This document shows positions 42,856-51,017 of a DNA stretch of 64,000 bases, one piece after another (within the stretch, counting starts at the first letter, position 1; every line of letters starts with the position of its first letter). A program made the position numbers and the translations under genes. The notes below the pieces were generated by a model. It had not been told where the DNA came from, searched no databases, and was given only the letters and a program-made list of their open reading frames with translations. Source of the stretch: Sphingobium aromaticiconvertens (GTDB lineage Bacteria > Pseudomonadota > Alphaproteobacteria > Sphingomonadales > Sphingomonadaceae); NCBI RefSeq assembly GCF_037154075.1, contig NZ_JBANRJ010000001.1:2785501-2849500 (forward strand). Direction: 5' to 3'.

Positions 42856-43875
42856 GTGACCCAGAAGCCGACCCTTGCTTTCTTTGGTGAACTGCTGGTG
42901 CGCCTGTCGCCGCCCGACAAGCTGTTGCTGCGTTCCGCGCGCAGTCTCGACATCCATGTCGGCGGGGCGGAGGCCAATGTCGCGATCGGGCTGGCCAGCC
43001 TTGGCCATGCCACCCGCATGGTCAGCACGGTGCCCGACAATGCGCTGGGCCAGATGGCGCGCGGGGCGTTGATGGGCGCGGGGGTCGATTGCACCCATGT
43101 CGCGGCTGCGCAAGAGGGGCGGATGGGCCTTTACTTCCTGACGCCCGGCGCCGGGCTGCGGGCGTCGGACATCGTCTATGACCGGGCCGACAGCAGCTTT
43201 GCCCGCGCCAGCGAGGCGGATTTTGACTGGGACGCGGCGTTTGATGGCGCGACCCATCTCCATCTGTCGGGCATCACGCCTGCGCTGGGGCCGCGCTCCG
43301 CCGCCGCTGCGCTGGCCGCCGCCAAGGCCGCAAAGCAGCGGGGCATGACCCTGATCTTCGACGGCAATTATCGCGCGCGGCTGTGGGAAGCGTGGGACAG
43401 CGATCCCAAGGCGATCCTCACCCAACTGGTGAGCCAGGCCGACATCCTGTTCGGCAACCATCGCGACATGGCGCTGCTGCTCGACAAGCCCTTCCATGGC
43501 GACGGATCGGACCGGCGGCGCGAAGCAGCCCAAGCCGGGTTCGCGGCCTTCCCGAACCTCAAGCTGATCGCGTCCACCGCCCGCCATGTCGAGGACGCCG
43601 ACCGCCACCGCATCGCCGCGCGCATCGACACGCCGGATGCGGCGGTCCAGACTGACGAAATCGCCGTCTCCGGCATCGTCGACCGGATCGGCGCGGGTGA
43701 CGCCTTCGCCGCCGGCATCCTCCACGGCATCCTGTCGGGCCAGAACATCGAGGACGCCGCCAACACCGGCCTCGCGCTCACCGCCCTCAAACACTCCCTC
43801 CCCGGCGATGCCTCCCTCTTCACCCAGCCCGACATCATAGCCTTCCAGCAAGACGGCCTCGACGTCAGACGCTGA
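42856..43875 (+). CDS. kdgK: 2-keto-3-deoxygluconate kinase (PfkB family)
   Basis: A 339-residue PfkB sugar kinase: LAFFGELLVRLSPPDKLLL, the HVGGAEANVAIGLASLGH motif that begins PfkB domains, FDGNYRARLW, and the catalytic GAGDAFAAG with Asp282. The FGELLxRLSP start is characteristic of KDG kinases. The GTG start follows GGAAGG. It yields KDPG, split by the aldolase encoded upstream. The operon ends at a strong terminator just beyond. Confidence 0.93.
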   Translation: MTQKPTLAFFGELLVRLSPPDKLLLRSARSLDIHVGGAEANVAIGLASLGHATRMVSTVPDNALGQMARGALMGAGVDCTHVAAAQEGRMGLYFLTPGAGLRASDIVYDRADSSFARASEADFDWDAAFDGATHLHLSGITPALGPRSAAAALAAAKAAKQRGMTLIFDGNYRARLWEAWDSDPKAILTQLVSQADILFGNHRDMALLLDKPFHGDGSDRRREAAQAGFAAFPNLKLIASTARHVEDADRHRIAARIDTPDAAVQTDEIAVSGIVDRIGAGDAFAAGILHGILSGQNIEDAANTGLALTALKHSLPGDASLFTQPDIIAFQQDGLDVRR

Positions 43876-43882
43876 AAGGAAA

Positions 43883-43912
43883 CGCGCCCCTTAAACGAGG
43901 GGCGCGCGTTTT
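43883..43912. terminator. Strong terminator after kdgK
   Basis: CGCGCCCCT (43883-43891) pairs perfectly with AGGGGCGCG (43898-43906) across a 6-nt loop and is followed by CGTTTT. It lies between the convergent kdgK and GH51 genes; on the minus strand the U-tract is weaker (AAGGAAACG side), so it mainly serves kdgK. Confidence 0.85.
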
Positions 43913-43916
43913 GCTC

Positions 43917-45482
43917 TTATTTGAGATCGAGCATCACCACTGATTTAGCCGGAAGCCTCGCTGTAAGAACGCCACCCTCCACTTTCGCGTCGGAGAAGGC
44001 GACCGGCTTGACTGCCTCCGGTGCGTTGAAGTCGTTGAGGGCGTTCATGGCGGGGGCGGTGATGACCCGGCCTGACACGCTGCCCGCCGACAGGCCTTCC
44101 AGCCGCGTCGTCACCGTGATCGCCGCGTTGGGGTTGAGGTTGGCGAGGCCGACATGGACCTGTCCCGCCTTGTCCCGCACCGCCGAGGCGCTGACAGCGG
44201 GCATGTTCCACTCGTCCTTGGCATACCATGGTCCCTTGACCGTGATCGGCAGCACTGTCCCGTCCATATAGGGCTTGTACATCTCAAACACATGATAGGT
44301 GGGGGTCAGCACCATCTTTGGTCCGTCGGTCAGGATCATCGCCTGAAGCACGTCGACCATCTGGGCGATGGCCGTCATGCGGACACGGTCGGCATGTTTG
44401 GCGAAAATGTTGAGGTTGACCGCCGCCACCAACGCGTCACGCAGCGTGTTCTGCTGGCGCAGGAAGCCGGGATTGGTGCCCGGATCGCCCGCATACCAGG
44501 TGCCCCACTCGTCCAGCGCGAGGAAGATCCGCTTGGCCGGGTCATATTTGTCCATGATGGCGCTGTGCTTCGTCAGCAGCTCATCGGTCTTGAGCGTCAG
44601 GGAGAGGGTTTCGGCCCAGCCAGCCTCATCAAAATCGGTCGCAGACGCCTTGGGCGGCCAGCCATTCTTGCCCGGCACCGTGTAATAATGGAGCGACAAG
44701 CCGTCGAGCGATTTGCCCGAATCCCGCATGAAGGTTTCGGTCCAGTTATAGTCGGGACCATTGGCGCCCGAGCCGATCTTGAGGATTTTCGCGCCCTTGG
44801 GCGCTTTCACGAAGGTGGCGTAGCGGCGCGTCACGTCGACCGCATAGTCCGCGCGCATATTGCCCCCACAGCCCCATAGTTCATTGCCGATGCCGAAATA
44901 GGGAAGTTTCCACGGCTCCTTGCGGCCGTTCTTTGCGCGCTCATCCGCCAGCGTGCCAGTGGGCGAGGTCATATATTCGACCCACTCGGCCATTTCCTGC
45001 GGCGTCCCATTGCCGACATTGCCGGAGATATAAACCTCTGCTCCCAGTTGATCCATCAGGTCCATGAACTCATGGGTGCCGACGGTGTTGGGTTCCGTCA
45101 CGCCGCCCCAATGGGTGTTGATCTTGACCGGGCGCTTTTTCTGCGGACCGATCCCCTCCCGCCAATGATATTCGTCGGCGAAGCAGCCGCCGGGCCAGCG
45201 GACCACCGGTACCGCCAGTCGCTTGAGCGCCGCGACAACGTCGTTGCGGAAGCCGCGCGTGTTGGGAATGCGCTTGTCATTGCCAACCCACAGGCCGCCA
45301 TAGATACCGGTGCCCAGATGTTCGGCAAACTGGGTGAAGATACGGCGGTCATAGACCGGGCCGGGCTTGTCAGCCTGAAGGATGGCCATCGCGGCTTGCG
45401 GCGATGCCGTTTGTGCGTTGGCTGTCAGTGGAGTGGTTGACAAAAGCAGCGCAAGGGTCGCGCGTGCAAACAGGTTGGTCAT
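43917..45482 (-). CDS. Alpha-L-arabinofuranosidase (GH51), exported
   Basis: A 521-residue GH51 enzyme with a signal peptide (ARATLALLLSTTPLTANAQ). Core: DRRIFTQFAEHLGTGIYGGL, VVRWPGGCFADEYHWREGIG, acid/base Glu201 in GIGNELWGCGG, and nucleophile Glu325 in LALDEWGTWYAGD. A C-terminal beta domain ends the protein. It removes arabinofuranosyl residues from arabinan or arabinogalactan. ATG 45482 follows GGAGGGAG; an ATG five codons upstream is less likely. It is divergent from the GH53 gene and shares its regulatory region. Confidence 0.94.
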   Translation of the reverse strand: MTNLFARATLALLLSTTPLTANAQTASPQAAMAILQADKPGPVYDRRIFTQFAEHLGTGIYGGLWVGNDKRIPNTRGFRNDVVAALKRLAVPVVRWPGGCFADEYHWREGIGPQKKRPVKINTHWGGVTEPNTVGTHEFMDLMDQLGAEVYISGNVGNGTPQEMAEWVEYMTSPTGTLADERAKNGRKEPWKLPYFGIGNELWGCGGNMRADYAVDVTRRYATFVKAPKGAKILKIGSGANGPDYNWTETFMRDSGKSLDGLSLHYYTVPGKNGWPPKASATDFDEAGWAETLSLTLKTDELLTKHSAIMDKYDPAKRIFLALDEWGTWYAGDPGTNPGFLRQQNTLRDALVAAVNLNIFAKHADRVRMTAIAQMVDVLQAMILTDGPKMVLTPTYHVFEMYKPYMDGTVLPITVKGPWYAKDEWNMPAVSASAVRDKAGQVHVGLANLNPNAAITVTTRLEGLSAGSVSGRVITAPAMNALNDFNAPEAVKPVAFSDAKVEGGVLTARLPAKSVVMLDLK

Positions 45483-45686
45483 ATAGGCTCCCTCCATTAG
45501 TCTGACTTATTTTGCGACCCGCTTCACCGATTCAGGCGGAAAGGGTCTTTGCCAGCGTGATTTTACGTGCAATATTGTGAGACACAATCCCATATATAGA
45601 AAATATTGACGGCATTAATGTCCGACAAGCCAGGAATAGCGGGGGATTGGAGCGCTTTTCCGACAGGAACGGGTGGTAGCACTGAA
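45483..45686. promoter_or_regulatory. Divergent GH51/GH53 promoter with two operator-like elements
   Basis: The 204-bp gap contains a perfect dyad ATTGTG-AGA-CACAAT (45574-45588), reminiscent of LacI/GalR-type operators. Overlapping its right edge is ATCCCATATA (45587-45596), one mismatch from the ATTCCATATA element, and CAATATT/AATATTG arms (45570-45576, 45602-45608) enclose both. Two regulators may therefore compete here. An in-frame ATG at 45606 exists for GH53 but lacks a signal peptide. Confidence 0.6.
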
Positions 45687-46916
45687 ATGACGATCATCGA
45701 CAGACGCTCTACCCTTGGGCTTGGGCTTGGCCTTGGCTTTACTGCGCTGAAGCCCGGCGCGACGCTGGCGAAGGCTGCATCTACGGGCGCACGGCCCGGT
45801 CCCACCATGATCGGCGCAGATATAAGCTGGATTCCAGAGGATGAGGCAGCCGGGGCGCGTTACTTCGTGGGGAGTGCTCAGAAAGATCCGATCCTGCTGC
45901 TGCGCGATGCGGGGTTCAACTATATTCGACTGCGGATATTCGTCGATCCGGCGAAGGGCTATTCGAGGCGTGAGCCGGACAAGGCGTGGGCCGGGATGGC
46001 ACAGACAATCGCGCTGGGCAAACGGGTCAAGCAGGCGAGCATGGGTTTGGCGTTGAGCTTTCACTATTCCGACATCTGGGCGGACCCCGAGCATCAGGGC
46101 GTACCGGCTGCCTGGGCGGGCATGGACCTTAAGGAACTGGCGCAGGCGGTGGAGGCCCATACGCGGAACTCGCTGGCGGCAATGCGCGCGGGCGGCGCGC
46201 CGGTGGACATGGCCGTGATCGGCAATGAGATTACGTTCGGGATGCTGTGGCCGATGGGCCGTGTGCGGCTGGCGACGTCGACGGGCAATCCTGTGACCGA
46301 TGCGACCCAGCAACGAGCGGGTGTGGTTGGCGGCTTCGACAATCTCGCGGCATTGTTGCGCGCGGGCGTTGCCGGGGCGCGCAAAGCCGAACCGGAAATC
46401 GCCATCCAACTGCACAACCATCTGGGTCGCCACTGGCCGATCGTGCAGGAATGGACCGACGCACTGATTGCGCGCGGGGTGGATTTCGATGTGCTGGGGA
46501 TGTCTTGTTACCAGCAGCAGGCGCAGGGCGACTGGGCCACGACCTTCGATAATTTCGTGAAACGCTATCCGGACAAGGGCTTGCTGGTCGCGGAATATTC
46601 GAGCCGGAAACGCTATCTCAACGATCTGGTGCATGATCTTCCGGGCAAGCGCGGCTGGGGGACGTTCATCTGGGAGCCGACGCGGCATCAGGAGGCGCTG
46701 TTCGACAAGGACGGTCGCAATGCCGGAGAGGGACCGAAGCCGGACCTGTTGTCGCAAGGGTTGAACAGCGCGGAAGCGCCCGGAGGGACGCTCGCCGGGG
46801 CGCCGCCGCCTGCGCCAAAACCCGAACCGACCGGGCCTATGGGGCATGGCGGGGATTATGTCGCCAATTCGCTTCTCGACCTCTACGCGCAGATGGCGAA
46901 GGATTATGGCGCATGA
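45687..46916 (+). CDS. Arabinogalactan endo-beta-1,4-galactanase (GH53), exported
   Basis: A 409-residue GH53 enzyme with a Tat-like leader (IDRRSTLGLGLGLGFTALKP). Family features: MIGADISWIPEDEAAG, LRIFVDP, LSFHYSDIWADPEHQGVPAA, acid/base Glu181 in VIGNEITFGM, and nucleophile Glu303 in LLVAEYSS. The C-terminus has an unusual Pro-rich stretch (GAPPPAPKPEPTGP) before the last helix. It cuts the galactan side chains of RG-I to oligosaccharides for GH35. ATG 45687 was chosen over 45606 because of the leader. The stop overlaps the GH43-like gene. Confidence 0.92.
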   Translation: MTIIDRRSTLGLGLGLGFTALKPGATLAKAASTGARPGPTMIGADISWIPEDEAAGARYFVGSAQKDPILLLRDAGFNYIRLRIFVDPAKGYSRREPDKAWAGMAQTIALGKRVKQASMGLALSFHYSDIWADPEHQGVPAAWAGMDLKELAQAVEAHTRNSLAAMRAGGAPVDMAVIGNEITFGMLWPMGRVRLATSTGNPVTDATQQRAGVVGGFDNLAALLRAGVAGARKAEPEIAIQLHNHLGRHWPIVQEWTDALIARGVDFDVLGMSCYQQQAQGDWATTFDNFVKRYPDKGLLVAEYSSRKRYLNDLVHDLPGKRGWGTFIWEPTRHQEALFDKDGRNAGEGPKPDLLSQGLNSAEAPGGTLAGAPPPAPKPEPTGPMGHGGDYVANSLLDLYAQMAKDYGA

Positions 46917-47881
46917 TTGGACGGCGATCCGTACTGGGTGGGCTGGCGACCCTTGGCCTTTCCGGGTGCGTGACGCGGACGGCGAGGCGCGACGGCGAAG
47001 TGCTGCTCTTTGCTTATTTCGCGACCGGCAAAGGTGAGGCCGATGGGCTGCGACTGGCGGTGAGCGAGGATGGGTTTGCCTTTCGCCCGCTGGCGCAAGG
47101 GCGCAGCCTGCTGGTACCGCAAGTGGGCGAGAAGAAGTTGATGCGCGACCCCTTCCTGTTCCGTGGAGAGGGGCGCAACGCGCCGTGGCATATGGTGTGG
47201 ACGACCGCCTGGGAAGGCGTGACGATCGGCCATGCGAGCAGCACGGACCTGATCCACTGGTCGCCGCAACAGGCGATCCCGGTCATGGCGTCGGTGCCGG
47301 GTACGCGCAATTGCTGGGCGCCCGAGGCGATTTATGACGTTGCGATGGGACGATACCAAATTTTCTGGTCAAGCACGGTCGAGGGGCGCTTTCCTGAGAC
47401 GGCTGCGAGTTCGGAATCGGACTATAATCATCGGCTGTGGCGGACGACTACACGCGATTTTCGGACATTCGATCCACCCAACCTGCTCTATGATCCAGGG
47501 TTCAGCGTGATCGATGGTAGCTTTGCGCGAGGGCCGGATGGCTCGCTATATCTGATCGTCAAGGACGAAACGTTGAAGCCGCTGCGCAAGACCTTGCATG
47601 TCGCCAAGGCGGAGGGACCAGGTGGGCCGTTCGGGCCGCTCTCCCCTGCCCTGACCGAACCATGGGTTGAAGGGCCGATGACGGTGAACGTCAAGGGCCG
47701 GACCATTTGCTATTATGATGTCTATCGCGAAGGGCGCTGGGGTGCGATGGCGACGTCCGATTTCGGGACATGGGAGGATGTGAGCGGGCGGCTTTCCATG
47801 CCCGCAGGCGCGCGGCATGGATCGCTGCTTTGGGTGTCGCGGGCGACCGTCGATGCGATCGAGGCCGCCCGATCCGCCTAA
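46913..47881 (+). CDS. GH43-like lipoprotein
   Basis: A 322-residue probable lipoprotein: leader MIGRRSVLGGLATLGLSGC with the lipobox LSGC, then a five-bladed propeller (LMRDPFLFRGEGRNAPWHMV, NCWAPEAIYDVAMGRYQIFW, VIDGSFARGPDGSLYLIVKD, WVEGPMTVN). Asp in MRDPF, Asp in VIDGSF and Glu in VEGPM stand where GH43 acids are expected. It is coupled to GH53 (ATGA), so a galactan or arabinogalactan debranching activity on the membrane surface is likely. Its stop overlaps that of the convergent TBDR 2. Confidence 0.82.
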   Translation: MIGRRSVLGGLATLGLSGCVTRTARRDGEVLLFAYFATGKGEADGLRLAVSEDGFAFRPLAQGRSLLVPQVGEKKLMRDPFLFRGEGRNAPWHMVWTTAWEGVTIGHASSTDLIHWSPQQAIPVMASVPGTRNCWAPEAIYDVAMGRYQIFWSSTVEGRFPETAASSESDYNHRLWRTTTRDFRTFDPPNLLYDPGFSVIDGSFARGPDGSLYLIVKDETLKPLRKTLHVAKAEGPGGPFGPLSPALTEPWVEGPMTVNVKGRTICYYDVYREGRWGAMATSDFGTWEDVSGRLSMPAGARHGSLLWVSRATVDAIEAARSA

Positions 47882-50841
47882 AGGCGGAAGTTCACGCCCA
47901 CCGTCACCGTCCGACCGATGCGCGTTTCAAACAGCGTGTCCTGACGATTGCTGTCGATATACAGGCGGTTCTGTTCGTCGGTGAGGTTGGTGCCTTCCAC
48001 GATCAGCTTGATTCGATCGGTGACGTTGAAAGAGGCCGAGGCGTCGACATAGAGCGTCTTGTCATTGCCCTGAAGATCGCTGCCTGGAGACGCCGGAATG
48101 CCGCGAATGAAGCGATCGCGGAAGTTCGCGGTCCCACGGATGCTGAACCTGTCATCCTCATAATAAAGCGTGCCAGACGCCGTGTTCTTCGACAGGCCGA
48201 CAAGATCCGCCGTGCTTGTGACCGTAGGGACGCCATCCACGCTTGCCAGGATATATTCAATCTTGGATGTGACGCGCGTGTAGTTTGCCAGCACCCCGAA
48301 ATTACCGAGGAAGCCGTTCATGAAATTGAACGGGATCTGGGCGTTGACCTCAAACCCTTTCAGCGGGCCGCCGGGCGTATTGAACGGCTGTGACACGGTG
48401 AACAGTTCGCTGGGCAAAGTGTTGCTGTTTTCCAGCAATGCGTTGGGCAGGCCCAGTTCACTGAACGGGATCTGGCTGTTTACATTCTGGACGTAGCTTT
48501 TGATGTCCTTGTGGAAATAGGCGACCGACAGCAGCGAACCCGGCCGGAAATACCATTCCAGCGCGACATCGAAGGTGTTGGCGCGGATCGGCTCAAGGAA
48601 CGGGTTGTTGACGTTGCCCACGCGCGTCACGGGATTGACGCCGCTGGTCGGGGTAAGGAGGCCGAGTTCAGGTCGGGCCAGAACCTTTGCAGCCGACAAG
48701 CGAACAAGCAGGTTCTCCACTGGCTCTACCACGAAGTTCGCGGAGGGCAGCCAATCGTCATAGGAACGGCTGGCGGAGGCATATTGTCCGACAAGATTGG
48801 TTGGCGATGTCGTTCCGGCGCGCGGCGCGACGGCGATATAGCCCGAACTGAACTGGTCGGTCTTCACATAGCGGACGCCCACGTCACCCCGGACGCCAAA
48901 GCCGATCTGCTCCTCAAGGTCGAACGTGCCCATGATATAGGCGCTGCTGACCTCTTCGCGGACACGGCTGCGTCCGCCACCGCATTCTACGCCGCAATAG
49001 CGCACATCGTCGAAGCCGAACGTGTCGGCCCATTTATCTGGGTCGATCGCTACCCAACTGGCCGGTGCGCCATTGCCCCACAGCTTGTCGACGCCGGTGA
49101 TGTTGGTTGTGATGCTGGCCAGCGTCGTGCCCGCCGGAAGCGCGCGGACGACCGTGTCGGCATTGTAGGGGCGCAGGAAGCTGGAGACGAAATCGCTCTG
49201 CCGATACTGACCACCGACCTTGACGACGAAGCCGGGCGACACCGTCCAGGCGAGATTGAGTTCGCTGGTCAGATTGTCCGTTACATTCTTCGACGGCTTG
49301 CCCTGGTAGCTGAAGCCGCCCAGCACGGTGCCGTCGGCAAGCGTCGGGGCGTAATTGAAATTGGCCGGGTTGTTCACATCGACGCCGAAACCGACGACCG
49401 GAGTGCTGCCGCCATCCCGGAAATCGAGCGAGAAATTGTCAGTGTCGATCGCGTCGATGAAGGTCTGAAGCCGCTTCTTGCCGTCCCAGATCGACCGATT
49501 CATGCCGAACAGGCCGGTAATCTCCAGATTGTCGGTGAAGCGATGACGGAAGTTGAGGTTCGCCTGTTTGAAGGTCGAGACAAAATGATCGACCAGTCCT
49601 TCCGATCGGACATCGACGCCATCGAACACGCCATAGACCAGCGACCCCTTGTCATCGAACTGTGCTTCACGCACCGACGTCATCGGCTGGCCATTATTGG
49701 CGATCGACCGGGCGAAGGAGATACCTGCGATATAATTGTCGCGCCGGGTCACATCGAACCGCGAATAGAGCGTGTCGATCGAAATATCGGTGTCGTCATC
49801 AGGCTGGAACTGGAGCGTCAACGAACCGCCGATGCGTTCCTGATCCTGCTCCGAGTTCAGGTAACGAGGGATACGCGGCAGAAAGGCGCCGCTACCCGCG
49901 ACGCCCGGAAGGTCTGCGCGGCGCAGGTTGACGATGTTCTGATAGGCAGAGGTCGTGCTGGTACGCGGGTTGCCTGTGCTGCAATTCGTGGCGGAAACAC
50001 CGCGAAGGACCGTGTCACCAGTACCACGCGAACCGTCGTTCAGTGGATTTTGAGGAGAGAAGCCAAGTGGCGAGCAGAAGCCGCCATTGGTGTTGGCCGA
50101 CAGGATATCCACCGCCGAATAGCCGACCTCGCGGATGTTGCGTTTTTGATAGGCGAGCGAGGCGAGGATGCCGAAACGCCCATCGTCGAACTTCTTGGCG
50201 ATCAGCAGCGAGGCGCGGGGATCAACCTTTTTCGACAGTTCATTGTAGATGCCGCGCGCAGTGGCGGTGAGGACGAAATCCTCTTTCTGGTCGAGCGGCT
50301 TGGGCGCGGACAGGTCGACGGTCGCACCGAGCGAACCTTCCTCGGTATCGGCCGAAGGAGTTTTGCGGACCGACAGGGCGGAGAAGATTTCGGTCGGGAA
50401 GACGTTGAAGTCGAAGCTGCGACCATTATTGCCTGCGCCATAAATGTCCGACGAGCCGGTCTGAGCCGATCCTTCCATCCCGTTGATACGAACGCGGGTG
50501 AAACCGGCGCCAAGGCCGCGGACAGAGATGTTGCGCCCCTCGCCGCCGTCGCCGCGGGCGAGCGCGACGCCGGGAACCCGTTGCATCGATTCCGCCAGGT
50601 TGGAGTCGGGGAATTTGCCAATATCCTCGGCCACGATGCTATCCACGGCGGCGGCTTCGCGGCGCTTCTGGATCAAGGCGTTGTTGAGCGACGCGCGAAA
50701 GCCGGTAACGATGATGTCCTGTTCACCCGATGGGGGTGACGCGTCCTGTGCCGGAGCGCTCTGGGCCAGGGCCGACGTAGCCGCGAATGCCAGCGTCCAC
50801 GCAGCACAACCGCACGCAATTCTGGCTTTAAATGAGATCAT
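47878..50841 (-). CDS. TonB-dependent outer-membrane receptor 2
   Basis: A 987-residue TBDR with a signal peptide of 26 residues ending ATSALA. The plug carries DIIVTGFRASLNNALIQKRR and KFPDSNLAESMQRVPGVALA, NISVRGLGAGFTRVRINGME, and the barrel ends in RIGRTVTVGVNFRL. ATG 50841 follows GAGGA at good spacing; the longer frame upstream runs through the promoter. It lies opposite GH53/GH43 and 176 bp from the glycogen operon. Side-chain galacto- or arabino-oligosaccharides are the inferred cargo. Confidence 0.93.
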   Translation of the reverse strand: MISFKARIACGCAAWTLAFAATSALAQSAPAQDASPPSGEQDIIVTGFRASLNNALIQKRREAAAVDSIVAEDIGKFPDSNLAESMQRVPGVALARGDGGEGRNISVRGLGAGFTRVRINGMEGSAQTGSSDIYGAGNNGRSFDFNVFPTEIFSALSVRKTPSADTEEGSLGATVDLSAPKPLDQKEDFVLTATARGIYNELSKKVDPRASLLIAKKFDDGRFGILASLAYQKRNIREVGYSAVDILSANTNGGFCSPLGFSPQNPLNDGSRGTGDTVLRGVSATNCSTGNPRTSTTSAYQNIVNLRRADLPGVAGSGAFLPRIPRYLNSEQDQERIGGSLTLQFQPDDDTDISIDTLYSRFDVTRRDNYIAGISFARSIANNGQPMTSVREAQFDDKGSLVYGVFDGVDVRSEGLVDHFVSTFKQANLNFRHRFTDNLEITGLFGMNRSIWDGKKRLQTFIDAIDTDNFSLDFRDGGSTPVVGFGVDVNNPANFNYAPTLADGTVLGGFSYQGKPSKNVTDNLTSELNLAWTVSPGFVVKVGGQYRQSDFVSSFLRPYNADTVVRALPAGTTLASITTNITGVDKLWGNGAPASWVAIDPDKWADTFGFDDVRYCGVECGGGRSRVREEVSSAYIMGTFDLEEQIGFGVRGDVGVRYVKTDQFSSGYIAVAPRAGTTSPTNLVGQYASASRSYDDWLPSANFVVEPVENLLVRLSAAKVLARPELGLLTPTSGVNPVTRVGNVNNPFLEPIRANTFDVALEWYFRPGSLLSVAYFHKDIKSYVQNVNSQIPFSELGLPNALLENSNTLPSELFTVSQPFNTPGGPLKGFEVNAQIPFNFMNGFLGNFGVLANYTRVTSKIEYILASVDGVPTVTSTADLVGLSKNTASGTLYYEDDRFSIRGTANFRDRFIRGIPASPGSDLQGNDKTLYVDASASFNVTDRIKLIVEGTNLTDEQNRLYIDSNRQDTLFETRIGRTVTVGVNFRL

Positions 50842-50879
50842 CAGACATCCTCCCTGTAGCACCCGCCCCCGCGGGTATT

Positions 50880-50919
50880 GTTCCGTTATATGGAATTGAT
50901 TATCACATAATAATGGAAC
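50880..50919. promoter_or_regulatory. ATTCCATATA-type operator upstream of TBDR 2
   Basis: TATATGGAAT (50887-50896) is the exact reverse complement of ATTCCATATA. It is embedded in a longer imperfect inverted repeat, GTTCCGTTAT (50880-50889) against ATAATGGAAC (50910-50919), one mismatch. It sits 40-80 bp upstream of the receptor start, in promoter position. Confidence 0.65.
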
Positions 50920-50963
50920 GGAAAGATATTGACTAGCCCTATAGTTCATTTTGTAGGATATGA

Positions 50964-50989
50964 TTTCACAAATCGGTTGCCTTGTGAAA
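50964..50989 (-). terminator. Hairpin beyond glgX
   Basis: TTTCACAA (50964-50971) and TTGTGAAA (50982-50989) form a perfect 8-bp stem with a 10-nt loop, about 30 bp after the glgX stop on the minus strand. It is AT-rich with no long U-tract; it may be a weak terminator of the glycogen operon or an operator of the TBDR 2 promoter. Confidence 0.4.
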
Positions 50990-51017
50990 CTTCCTGTCTC
51001 TTTATCCTTTATATTCC

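Noticed and set aside
48511..50739. 742-residue open frame antisense to TBDR 2
   Set aside because: Codon-bias shadow of the receptor; no start context or homology.
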